From assembly GCA_003550325.1 (NCBI GenBank), contig QKWP01000672.1, positions 142,621 to 206,620 on the forward strand: a DNA stretch of 64,000 nucleotides, read 5' to 3'. Source of the stretch: Gigaspora rosea (lineage: Eukaryota; Glomeromycota; Glomeromycetes; Diversisporales; Gigasporaceae). The notes beneath the pieces are model-generated. The model did no database searches and was not told where the DNA came from. It saw only the letters and a program-made list of their open reading frames with translations. Both the position numbers and the translations under genes were made by a program. This document shows, in pieces, positions 20,369 through 31,433 of this stretch. Each line of letters starts with the position of its first letter. Position 1 is the stretch's first letter.

Positions 20369-22176
20369 TAATATATATAATGCTTATGGTGTATATAAAG
20401 TTGGCTGTTGTTATCAAAATGGGATTGGAGTCGAAAAAAATGAACATGAAGCATTCATTCATTATCTTAAATCTGCAGATATGGGTAGTGCCCAAGGAAT
20501 GTTTCAAGTTGGATATTTTTATCAAAATGGAATCGGTGTTGAAGAGGATAATCGCAAAGCATTAATGTATTATCAAAAATCAGCAAATATGGAAAATGCT
20601 GATGGAATTTTTCAAGTTGGTTATTTTATCAAAATGGAATCGAAGTTGAAGAGGATAAACATAAGGCATTTATGTATTATCAAAAATCCGCAAAAATGGG
20701 GAATGTTAGTGGAATACATTATGTTGGACATTGTTATCATTTTGGAATTGGAATTGAAAAGAACGAATTTGAGGCTTTCATTTATTATCAAAAATCAGCA
20801 GATATGGGGCATTCAACAGGAGCAAATGACGTTGGATATTGTTATCAAAATGGAATTGGAGTTGAAAAGGATGAACATAAGGCATTCATTTATTATCAGA
20901 GATGGGTAATGCTGATGGAACAAATGATGTTGGATATTGTTATTATGAAGGAATTTGAGTTGAAAAGGATGAACATAAGGCATTCATTTATTATCAAAAA
21001 TCTGCAGAGATGGGTAATGCTAATGGAACAAATAGTGTTGGATATTGTTATCAAAATGGAATTGGTGTTGAAACGGATGAACATAAGGCATTCATTTATT
21101 ATCAAAAATCTGCAGTGATAGGTCACGCTAGTGGAGCATATAATGTTGGATGTTGTTATGATGAAGGAATCGGAGTTGAAAAGAACAAACAAAAAGCATT
21201 CATTTATTATCAAAAATCAGCAGAGATGGGGCATTCAACAGGAGCAAAAGACGTCGGATATTGTTATCAAAATGGAATTGGAGCTGAAAAGGATGAATAT
21301 AAGGCATTCAGTTATTATCAAAAATCTTCAGAGTTGGGCGATGCTGATGGGACATATTGTGTAGGATATTGTTATCAATATGGAATTGATGTTGAAAAGG
21401 ATGAACATAAGGCATTCATTTATTATCAAAAATCTGCAGAGTCGGGAGGTGCTTATGGAACATATAATGTTGGATATTGTAAGCAAAATGGAATTGGAGT
21501 TGAAACGAACGAATTTGAGGCTTTCATTTATTATCAAAAATCAGCAGAGATGGGTCATTCAACGGGAGCAAAAGACGTCGATATTGTTATCAAAATGGAA
21601 TTGGAGTTGAAGAGGATGAATATAAGGCATTCATTTATTATCAAAAATCTGCAGAGTTAGGAGATACTGATGGAACATATTGTGTTGGATATTGTTATCA
21701 AAATGGAATTGGTGTTGAAAAGGATGAACATAAAGCATTCATTTATTATCAAAAATCTGCAGAGATAGGTCACGCTAGTGGAGCATATAATGTTGGATGT
21801 TATTATGATGAAGGAATCGGAGTTGAAAAGAACAAACATAAAGCATTCATTTATTATCAAAAATCAGCAGAAATTGGGCATTCAACTGGAGCAAAAGACG
21901 TCGGATATTGTTATCAAAATGGAATTGGAGTTGAAGAGGATAAACATAAGGCATTTATTTATTATCAAAAATCTGCAGAGTTGGGCGATGCTGATGGGAC
22001 ATATTGTGTTGGATATTGTTATCAATATGGAATTGGCGTTGAAAAGGATGATCATAAAGCATTCATTTATTATCAAAAATCTGCAGAGTTGGGAGGTGCT
22101 TATGGAACGTATAATGTTGGATATTGTAATCAAAATGGAATTGGTGTTGAAAAGAACGAATTTGAGGCTTTCATTT

Positions 22177-23297
22177 CAAACATGGCGTCGAAACGAAACC
22201 TACCCGAAACTAGTTTCGGAAGGGTTCTAATCCGAAACTAGTTTCGGATTTTTTTTAAAAAATCGAAACTCCGAAACCCGAAACCCCGAAACTATAATCC
22301 AAAACCCAAACCTATAATCCGAAACTCAAAAATATAATATTGAAGCCTTTAAAACTTATTATAAAGTTGATTTATTTTTAATGAACCCAAAATGTAAAAT
22401 TATTTTTGAATAAATTATAACATTATAAAGATCATTTTTTTTAATTATGTTTTTTTCACTGCCTCGGTTTGTTCGGGTTTTTTTAAAGCTGATCAACTTT
22501 ATTTTTAATATCATAACGTTATTACAATTGATTTCAAAATTCTAGGGCGATAGAAAAAAATTTGCCAATGATGAATCAATAAATATTTGATAACTTTTGA
22601 TACCAACAATTTATTTAATTCTGCGGTAACTTAGATATGGACGTACTAATTACTTATTATTACTTGATATTTTACAGTTTTTACGTAGTAAATTAAAAAA
22701 ACTAATGCTTGCAAAAGCAACCTTGATTGTCAGAATATAATCTCCGGAATTATTATGCTTGTGAATCATAACAGCAAAAAGGACTGCACGCATGCAATAA
22801 ATTGTTTGATGCATTCCAGCCCAAATGGCGCTGGATATTCAAATTCTTTAAGGAGATATATAACATACATCAATGCGATTAATGTATATTCAAGAGATAC
22901 ATTGCATACATCAGTACATTTGAAAGAGATATATAATACATTAATGCAATAAACGTATATGGAAGTTTGGGTAGTTTTTGGTTCAGGTGAGGTTTCGGGT
23001 TTCGAATGAGGTTTCGGGTGTCGGGGGAGGTTTCGAGTTTTGGAAAGTTTCGAAAGTTATAATCCGAAGCCCGAAACTTTCAGATTTGGCACAAAAGGGT
23101 TTCGGCGTCAACTTTGGAGAGAATAAACAAATAAATTATTGATGTTCTGGCATTTCGGGGTTTCTGTTGAGGTTTCGGGTTTCGGTCGAGGTTTCGGGTT
23201 TCGGTTGAGGTTTCGAGTTTCGGATAAGGTTTCGGAAGCTATAATCCGAAACCCGAAACTTTCGAAATCGCCAAAAAAGGTTTCGGTGCCATCTCTG
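22177..23297. mobile_element. non-autonomous hAT-like element inserted in SLR copy C
   Basis: The 1121-bp element starts CAAACATGGCGTCGAAAC and ends with the inverse of CAGAGATGGCACCGAAAC. Both arms hold many GAAACCCGAAAC-type repeats, and the middle is AT-rich and non-coding. The target duplication TTTCATTT is exact at 22169-22176 and 23298-23305. Eight bases and a CA(G)-type end are characteristic of hAT elements. Removing the element plus one duplication would rejoin the SLR codons in frame at F-I-Y-Y-Q-K, so it landed in a then-open repeat. Confidence 0.9.
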
Positions 23298-25158
23298 TTT
23301 CATTTATTATCAAAAATCTGCAGAGATGGGGCATTCAACAGGAGCAAAATACGTAGGATATTGTTATCAAAATGGAATTGGAGTCGAAGAGGATGAACAT
23401 AAGGCATTCATTTATTATCAAAAATCTGCAGAGTTGGGAGATGCTGATGGGACATATTGTGTTGGATATTGTTACCAAAATGGAATTGGTGTTGAAAAGG
23501 ATGATCATAAGGCATTAATTTATTATCAAAAATCTGCAGAGTTGGGAGATGCTGATGGAACATATAATATTGGATATTGCTATCAAAATGGGATGGAGTT
23601 GAAAAGGATGAACATAAGGCATTCATTTATTATCAAAAATCTGCAGAGATGAGAGGAGATGCTGCCGGAATATATATGGTTGGATATTGTTATGATGAAG
23701 GAATTGGAGTTGAAAAGGATCAACATAAGGCATTCATTTATTATCAAAAATCTGCAGTGCTGGGAGATGCCGATGGTACATATTATGTTGGATATTGTTA
23801 TCAAAATGGAATTGGAGTTGTAATTAATACACGTAAAGCGCTTGAATATTTTCAAAAAGCTGCTAACATGGGTAATTCTTATGCGATACGCGCTGTTGAT
23901 GATTGTTATCGAAACGGCTATGGAGTCACAAGGAACATACCCAACGTATTCAGATATCGAAACGGCTATGGAGTCACAAAGAACATATCCGACGTAATCA
24001 GATACCGTCATGAAGGTTACTCAGTTCATTCAAATTCTTCCGAAAGTGGTGCAAGCTGTTCCGAGGTCGGTTCCTGGGCTGGTTCCAGCATAGCTGGTTC
24101 AGAGTGCGGGAATGGGATAACTTCGCGTAGATGGATTTCTTATACTGGTGCTAATAAAAATCGTATAACTTTCGAATAGTTTAAGAAAACTGCAGATATG
24201 GGAGATGCTGAAAGTACATATAATGTTGGCAGTTGTTATGAAAATGGGATTGGTGTAGAAAAGGACGAACTCGAAGCGTTTAAATATTATCAGAAAGCTG
24301 CCGATTTAGGGCATTCTAATGGTGCATACAATGTTGGAGTTTTTTATGAAAATGGAATTAGGGTAGAAAAGGATGAACGCAATGCTTTTATATATTTCTC
24401 GAAATCTGCCGATATGGGCAGTGCTGATGGAGCATTTAGAGTTGGAGTTTTTTATGAAAATGGAATTGGTGTAAAAAAGGATGAACGCAAGGCTTTTTTG
24501 TATTTCTTGAGATCTGCCAATATGGGCAGAGCTGATGGAACATTTAACGTTGGTGTTTGTTATCGAAATGGGATTGGAGTTAAAAAGGATGAATGCAAAG
24601 CATTTGAATATTATCTGAAGGCGGCTGATATGGGTCATATTAAAGGAATATATAATTTTGGTTATCTTTATCATCGTGGAATAGGAGTTGAAAAAAACAA
24701 GAGCAAAGCGTTTATTTATTATAAGAAAGCTGCTGAATTAAATTACGAAAATGGAATACATAATGTTGGTTATTGTTATCAACATGGAATTGGTGTCGAA
24801 AAGGATGAATGCAAAGCGTTTGAACATTACTATAAGGCCGCTGGCATGAATTTGGTTGTCGGAATGTCACAAGTTGCACGATGCTATCGAAATGGAATTG
24901 GAGTAGAGAGAGATTTACAAAAAGCTAATTCTTGGTATCAGAGGTAAAAAAAAAAAAAACTTTTAATTCATCCAATATTGTAAGAGTGTACTCATATAAC
25001 TGTTTCATATATTTAGAGCAAATAACACGATGATAGGTAATCCATATTGTCATATTAGTTTTAATTCTTAATGATTTGATATGCTTAAAGCAATTTTTAT
25101 TAACAGAAAACTATGAAGATGTGTCTGAAAAGCTTGACTTTATGACGATTTACGAAGG

Positions 25159-26154
25159 ATGTTGATCGAAAACAAATATCAATTGCCATGGATTCCTTAC
25201 GCTGAATTTGCAGATATTAAAGAAATAGGAAAAGGTGGATTCTCAAACGTATGTCGCACGCGTTGGCTTGATAAAAGTCAAGATATAGATATACTTGTTG
25301 CTCTTAAGATTATCAGTACAAATAATATTAAAGAATTTATTGAAGAATTGAAGGCATATTGTGAAATTGGAAATGTAAATTTGTCATTTATAAAATGTTA
25401 TGGAATATCGAGAAATTATGATGGAAAGTATATTATTGTTTTAGAATATGCCAAGAAGAAATCCTTACGTAAAAATTTATATGATGTATCACAAATGAAT
25501 TGGGAAAAAAAGTTAAAGTTGCTACATTGCATAACTTCGGATCTTCAAATAATCCATTCTCAAGGATACATTCACCGAGATTTGCATAGCGGCAATATTT
25601 TGCAAGATAATTTACATAGCGCGTATATTTCAGATTTGGGGCTTTCAATTTCTAATTCAGAAAAAACAAATGAAGGGATATTTGGAATTCTACCTTACAT
25701 TTCGCCGGAGGTTTTGAACGGAAGTCAATATACTAAAGCATCAGATATTTATTCATTCGGGATAATAATGTGGAAAATCTTATATGGAAGTCCTGTATTA
25801 TATGATTGTGCGTTAAAAATGCGAGAACTTCAAGTAGAAATATGCTGTAATGATTTGCGACCACCTATAAATAAAGAAGCACCGCGATGTTACGTGAATT
25901 TAATTAAGGAATGCTGGGATAAGGATCCAGAGAAAAGACCTTCAACGGAAAAACTTTGTGAAATTTTCAAGGAATGGCACAACAATGAGAATATTATATT
26001 GGAATTGAGCAGATCTAAAACTATACTTGAAAATATCGAAAGATCATACGTGAGTGTATTTAGCGGAGGAAGCAAGTTTATTTCTTATACTCATTCTAAT
26101 TTTAAAGATAATGAATTGCAAAATTTAACGTTATCAAGGGTAATTCAGAACTAA
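25159..26154 (+). CDS. TKL-like protein kinase, copy C
   Basis: This open frame of 331 codons contains a complete kinase domain. Counting from the Met: glycine loop GKGGFSNV (24-31), V-A-L-K lysine 50, HRDLHSGN with catalytic Asp 141 and Asn 146, DLG 159-161 (Leu in place of the usual Phe), S-P-E 182-184, D-I-Y-S-F-G 196-201, and C-W-D-K-D-P-E-K-R-P-S in the C-lobe. A tail of about 65 residues follows. It is predicted to be a cytosolic Ser/Thr or dual-specificity signalling kinase of the family expanded in glomeromycotan fungi; the substrate is unknown. The ATG is the first in-frame one. In copy A the same region is open further upstream, whereas here a one-base loss at about 25140 shifts the preceding codons, so an N-terminal exon may have been lost. 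It follows SLR copy C by about 210 bp. Confidence 0.85.
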   Translation: MLIENKYQLPWIPYAEFADIKEIGKGGFSNVCRTRWLDKSQDIDILVALKIISTNNIKEFIEELKAYCEIGNVNLSFIKCYGISRNYDGKYIIVLEYAKKKSLRKNLYDVSQMNWEKKLKLLHCITSDLQIIHSQGYIHRDLHSGNILQDNLHSAYISDLGLSISNSEKTNEGIFGILPYISPEVLNGSQYTKASDIYSFGIIMWKILYGSPVLYDCALKMRELQVEICCNDLRPPINKEAPRCYVNLIKECWDKDPEKRPSTEKLCEIFKEWHNNENIILELSRSKTILENIERSYVSVFSGGSKFISYTHSNFKDNELQNLTLSRVIQN

Positions 26155-28115
26155 TGATGCAGATTTCTGATTTTGAATTAAATTAATTACATATTTATTT
26201 TGAAATCAATAATAATTTTTTCAAGTTCTTTTATTTCAATATGATGGTTTTAATTTTAAACAAATAACAAGAGTTAATAACGAGACAATTCGGGTATATA
26301 GAAAGCCTTATATATAATACTGTAATTAATTTTTCAAGCAAGTCTGAACATTTGCAAAGATCAGTTTGTTAAAGTTTTTTTTGTGAAGTATATTTATTAA
26401 ATTATTAATAATTTGAAAATAAATATGTGTTGTTAGATATATCACTTAAAAGAATTTTTAAAAAAATTTAAGTGATGATTTTACATATCTTTATTATTAT
26501 TATATATGAAGTTTAAATGCAGAAATTGGCAGATTCAAAGTAATACCAATTAGGAGCAAAATTTTGTGTATAGAATGACAATACTCTACATGTCAAATAT
26601 TATGATACGTATATAAAACTTCGTTCCTGGTATAACAAACGTCTCTTTATTTATAAAGTCGATATGAATTTTTTATGTACTAAGTATTAGTACCATAGTT
26701 CAAAATACATTTTACATTTAATATAGCTTCAAAAATAAATCTGATAGATGGATAATAAAATAAACACTTAACATGAGTATAGAAGGCTTATACATACACA
26801 ATCAAATAATAGCAATAAAATGAGCCACATGCAGTAACATAATATTTTACAAACATCAGATATGATAGTCTACTAGGGTGGAACATCAACTATGTAAATC
26901 AAAACTATGTTAGATACATTGATCAATTTACTATGATCAAATTTTATTGGCGAAATTAACGTAATAAATTGAATATTATTTTTATATTGTTTAATTATAA
27001 AAAAAGAGCAATATTCTAAAAGATTCACACAAGTATCGTACTTATTTTTCGAGTTTCTTTTGAATGAGAAATGTTCTTTAGGACCATTTCGAAGGTTCTA
27101 TATTTAATTTTTTGCGATTGCTTTAAATAAGGTTTAACTTATTTATTTAACTTATAGTTTCGAGTGTTTTTTTTATATTTTAACTAACAAAATTCAACTT
27201 ATTCTATAAGACAATTGTACAAAATTTATATATCGATAAAAATTTTGAAAATATAGTTTTATTCTTTAGCATTTTATAAACAATTCGTGAAAGTTTCAAG
27301 GTAATTCGATTTTTTGATAATAAGTTGAATCGCTTTTGAAATTTCAATTATTAATAATATTATGTTCTTACTGTAATTACGGTTAAATATACAATCCGAA
27401 TTTGAATAAATTTAATTGTTGTTTGTGTAACGTAAAAATCTGTGATATGAAAAATGTTATAGTTATCTAACATAGGTTTGATTTCTTAGTTGATGTTCCA
27501 CTCTAATAGTTTACGTAATGAATTATAAAAAATACGACAAAACTAAAATTTGTTCAAGGATCTATATTTTGGATAATAAATTACATAATAATCAATCCCA
27601 AAGAATTTTTTCTTTTTTGGACACATGGTTTTTATCGATAAGACTACCTTTAATCCATTTACCTATTGTTTAAACCAACTAGATTATATGATTTAATATA
27701 ATATATCGAATTAAAATATGCATATCAATGAGAGCCATGTGAGGCGGTCGCAAGTGGTGTTTAAGTGCAAAAATTCACGTTATATTCCGTCCCGCTTATA
27801 AACCAATCGGATTGATGATTTTGTTTACAGACACCATAAAAATACATAACGTTACATAATTTTATTCCTGTCATAAAATTCCCTATCCATAATGTTAGCA
27901 TTCTATTGTTCGATTATAAATTCTGATTTTATTCCATTGTTCTATATAGATAATTTTTGATATAGTTTTTTTTTTTAATCTATTTATTTATTTATTGCGA
28001 GTTAATAAGAAAAAAAAATTTTTATATCGTAATGGATTAAATTGGCGATCATATATTTGTCTATTACTTTTTTTATTTTTATATTATTCTATTACTTTTT
28101 TCTTTTAAATGCATT
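26155..28115. repeat. 3' flank of the copy C unit (duplicate of 3968-5100)
   Basis: Collinear with the copy A 3' flank but expanded by a MITE and other indels. Shared landmarks include AGAGCCATGTGA (about 4700 and 27730) and TTATTTATTTATTGCGAGTT (about 4941 and 27983). No gene seen. Confidence 0.75.
26876..27503. mobile_element. TA-flanked MITE, ends GGGTGGAACATCAACTA
   Basis: The ends GGGTGGAACATCAACTATG and, inverted, GAGTGGAACATCAACTAAG are flanked by TA on both sides (26874-26875 and 27504-27505). It is absent from the same point of the copy A flank (about 4430), so it inserted after the block duplication. TA duplication suggests Tc1/mariner type. The inside is AT-rich and non-coding. 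Confidence 0.8.
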
Positions 28116-28618
28116 TCGTAACGCACCAATTATAATAATTTACTACAATACAGGGGATACAGTTTTTAAAGAAAAACTATTCGTTGCAGAATGTCATTCC
28201 CGTTCATTGGTTCTAAACGTCATTTTATCACTTTTTACCAATCATCGATCATTTCCTGAACCGTGGTAAATACTAATTTGTTGAAGCACAACTACTTCGG
28301 AAGACATTTCTCTTTTCATAAAACGTTCATTTATTACCGTGAAAATTGGCTACAAAGACTATTTATTTTGCATTGCCAATGTCGAATTCTTAGATTTCGA
28401 ATTACAATATAATCTTGTTAAATCGATCCGCATGTTTCAAAAAGAAGAAAATTATCTTTTAGTTTTGGTTTATACTCGAGAAAAGGCTATGTATGAATCA
28501 TCATATATTAGATCAATTTGCTGAAAATATTCACCCTGCTAATGGTCTTGATTCAGAGTCTATAAAAATTTTATACTCTGAAATTTGTGATTATACTACG
28601 TGCGTGACTTCAAATATG

Positions 28619-28979
28619 TGGGCCCTCTAAAGTAGAAACCAGACAATTTGACAATTTTTTGAAAATTAACCTGTTTGATTGATCAGGCGTAAAATTTAAT
28701 GACAAAACTTTTTTACTTAATAATGAAAGTCTGATCACTTAATAAATTTTTGTGATACAACGGTTAAAAGCTTTTGACGCTATAATTTAAAAATAGATTT
28801 ACTGCGATTTTGAAGCAATTTACAGGTCTATAGATCTGATAATCCTGTTTAAACAGGTTTGTTAATCATGAATATACTATTTTTAGATTGTTTTGATTTT
28901 GTGTAACAAAATAGTTGTTGCCGATTTTCTCAAAACCCGTGATCTGCCAAATTGTCTGGTTTCTACTTTTGAGGGCTCA
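28619..28979. mobile_element. MITE in the RNF213-like pseudogene
   Basis: The ends TGGGCCCTCTAAAGTAGAAA and, inverted, TGAGCCCTCAAAAGTAGAAA continue as ACCAGACAATTTG on both arms. The inside is AT-rich. It separates T-T-C-V-T-S-N from M-D-T-A-K-Q-N-G of the host gene. The target duplication is unclear. Confidence 0.8.
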
Positions 28980-29039
28980 TGTATGGACACGGCCAAACAG
29001 AATGGATTAAAGGTTCAAGTTTTAAGTCAAGAAAAGCTC

Positions 29040-29210
29040 GGGTAGATTGAAGAAGAGTTAACCCAGTGATCATCACAACATCACATGACCAGCAGTCGGC
29101 CTAAGTTAGATTAGGGTATTTTTAGGCAAGTTCGTTTTAATTTTGGTAAACAAATGACGTCATTATTTGTTTATCATGTGATTGTCGGTTAACTGTTCTT
29201 CAAGTGTCCC
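29040..29210. mobile_element. Mutator-type MITE with 9-bp target duplication
   Basis: The 171-bp element has ends GGGTAGATTGAAGAAGAGTT and, inverted, GGGACACTTGAAGAACAGTT. It is flanked by GAAAAGCTC at 29031-29039 and 29211-29219. A 9-bp duplication is the Mutator hallmark. It sits in the RNF213-like pseudogene at S-Q-E-K-L. Confidence 0.85.
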
Positions 29211-30770
29211 GAAAAGCTCCACGTACTTTATTAATCAGTGATAATATTAATTTTGGGACAGTTCGGCAATTGGCTAATTGTAAATTGAATATCTTGAAAG
29301 TTTCACCTTGATATTAACTTACCCTCATGAAATTAATTTCTTTCTGTTCGAATTATTGACACTTGGTATATTTTCTAATGAATTGGATATAGTACATTTG
29401 CCTCAAGCTTTAATATTTATTGAAATCGCGTCAGAAATTGAGCAATATTTGAATTTGGATCATTTTCTTTAATTAAATACATACGCAGACAATATATTGA
29501 ATGAAATTTGAAAAATATTATAGTATCTCATCATTTGAATAGTCCTATTCAAATTGTTTCACATTATATGTATTTACATCCTCATGGCGTACTTGTTTTC
29601 GTTTTATAGGGAATGAGGCAATCAAAACAGACGAACATTGTCGAGAATTATTGAAAATTATTTTTCAGAGACCAATTAGATAATGTCTTTTCTTGAAAGT
29701 TTGCTAATGTATTAGGCGATCAATTAGTTCGATTATTTGCTAGTTCTTTTTTCAAGTTGAACAATGACTCAAAACAAACATTCGTTCATCAATTTTTGAA
29801 ATATTGGTCTCTTGCTCTAAAGAATTTGCCACACGAGGGATCATGGATAAGGATATGCAAAAAGAAATCATTAAAAATTAAAATAATCAAGAAGTTAGGT
29901 TCATTAAATTTATCAAAATTGTATAAAGAAAAAGGCAAATTTGTTTACCAAGTACATCCTGTGCCTGATCAAATATTAGACTATGTCTGGGACTATGGTC
30001 ATCTCAAAGCAAATGATTAACGAAATTACATCTAGATTATGTTGAAAACTCAGTTAAATCATCAATTTTTTGCTGAATTATTATGCGCGTCACAAGAATT
30101 TATTCGCAACCATCGTTAGTTTAAGAGATGTGAAACGTGCTATCAACTTTTCAAATTCATTAAAGATAAATTTCATAAATTTAATTATTCGCAACATAAT
30201 AACAAAAATGTACATCCTGAAACTCGTTCATTGGTGTTAGCACTTGGTTTATGTTACATTTTAGACTTCACGACCAGTCTCAACGTAAAGAATACCGAAA
30301 AAAAAATGATTGGCATCATGGAGCAGTATCAAAAAATTGATTAGAACAAAACCTATGAAAACTCAGAAAATTAACAATGGTATCAAAGAAGCCCAGAAAC
30401 TATTATCAATATAAAGATTTTTTTGAAAGATCATTTCACAAGAACAAGAATATTATTTTATTTTAAACGTATGCGGTGTCCCGAAGGTGACTGCAGTAAA
30501 TGAAGTCTTTTATATGAATCTTCGAGGAGCAGATTCAAATGATCCTTACTTTCGAACCTTGCCTCAAGTCTATATGATACCTTATCAATGTTCAAGGATC
30601 TTCAACTTTTGAAGGAATTACAAAAGTTTTTCAAACTGCTCAAAATTATCAACAGACTAGTTCCAAAGAAAATCCCGTTATTTCAGTTGTTCTTTTTCTT
30701 AATTTACATCAAGATGAATCACGTCGTCATTATTACCGATTTATTGTAAATTGTAATTAATAATATAGTT

Positions 30771-31295
30771 AATTAAGCAACTAAGTTATTCTTCAATCGA
30801 AAAAAAAACACATGTCGATTGAGCATCGACGAATTTGTAATTGGCGCAATTGGCACAAAACATCGATATGGAAAAAGACCAGTTGCAACTTTAAATCGTT
30901 CTGAATAATTAATTTATTGATCTAATTATTTTAAAAACAAATCATATTTAACTTTCATTCGATGTAATAATTTTTTAAAAAAATAATAAGTGTTGTGTTT
31001 CAATTTTTTCAACATTAAGTTAGATAACAAATTTTTTTCACATTGATTTTTCGTTCTGCATTACATGGAAAACTTGAGTCTGTCGGTCGTATTTTTATTT
31101 TATTTTTTTTAATTTACTGAAATTAATAGACATCTAAGGTTATGCAAGGGTAATTTTTCATTTTACACAAGGAATCAAAAAATTAGGTCAGCAGTCTGAT
31201 TTTTCCGTCAGCTTATCGGACAATTACGGGAAATTAAGGTATCCATCGGATGGGAATAGCGAGAAAAATAAAAGCTGAAAATCGATCAATTGGGA

Positions 31296-31340
<45 letters not shown>

Positions 31341-31433
31341 NGGACGTCAAATCTGCGTGATAAAATTGATTGTTTATATATATATATTAGATATTAACCA
31401 TTCCATGACAAAAATGACAAAACTACGATTTCG
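30771..31433. other. non-coding stretch with a partial MITE, a long A run and one N
   Basis: There is no gene. At about 31040-31320 there is a partial copy of the GGCCACGCAAAGTTGAT MITE family, recognisable by GATTTTTCGTTCTGCATTAC and GGTCAGCAGTCTGATTTTTC. It ends in an A run of nearly 40 bases (31301-31340) and an undetermined base at 31341, which is probably an unresolved homopolymer. Confidence 0.65.

Larger units (their letters stand above)
19819..24947 (+). pseudogene. Sel1-like repeat gene copy C, interrupted by two transposons and frameshifts
   Basis: ATG at 19819 begins M-L-N-E-E-L-L-S-D-T-K-N-D and leads into 36-residue SLRs, giving the model N-terminus for the family here. The frame is lost at a small inserted MITE (20221-20368) and at small indels (about 20625, 20900, 21580, 23590), and the gene is cut by a 1.1-kb hAT-like element at 22177-23297. 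The later SLR block (23300-23900) is followed by a diverged R-Y-R-N-G-Y-G-V-T-K/R-N-I repeat, the Gly-Ser linker and a TAG at 24177-24179. The same frame then continues as seven clean SLRs (24198-24947) ending W-Y-Q-R. This TAG replaces a Gln codon, a different codon from the one hit in copy A. Confidence 0.9.
28130..30770 (+). pseudogene. RNF213/mysterin-like AAA+ protein, decayed pseudogene
   Basis: Many short collinear pieces match the giant AAA+ ubiquitin ligase family RNF213. In order they are V-F-K-E-K-L-F-V-A-E-C-H (28170), L-F-C-I-A-N-V-E-F-L-D-F-E-L-Q-Y (28360), L-P-Q-A-L-I-F-I-E-I-A-S-E (29400), D-Y-V-W-D-Y-G-H-L (29980), S-L-R-D-V-K-R-A (30117), and N-L-R-G-A-D-S-N-D-P-Y-F-R-T-L-P-Q-V-Y then S-S-T-F-E-G-I-T-K-V-F (30520-30630). 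The last resembles the human stretch L-F-R-S-L-K-Q-V followed by S-T-P-Q-G-I. Stops and shifts are frequent, and two MITEs are inserted (28619-28979, 29040-29210). Neither the RING finger nor the N-terminus is seen. Known members bind ATP and act in cytosolic defence and lipid-droplet biology in animals; the fungal role is unknown. Confidence 0.7.

Noticed and set aside
1928-24179. Reassignment of TAG to an amino acid in this genome.
   Set aside because: Only two TAG codons at non-equivalent positions, replacing different residues (Trp and Gln), while other genes here use TAG as a plausible terminator (for example the MULE transposase at 18273).
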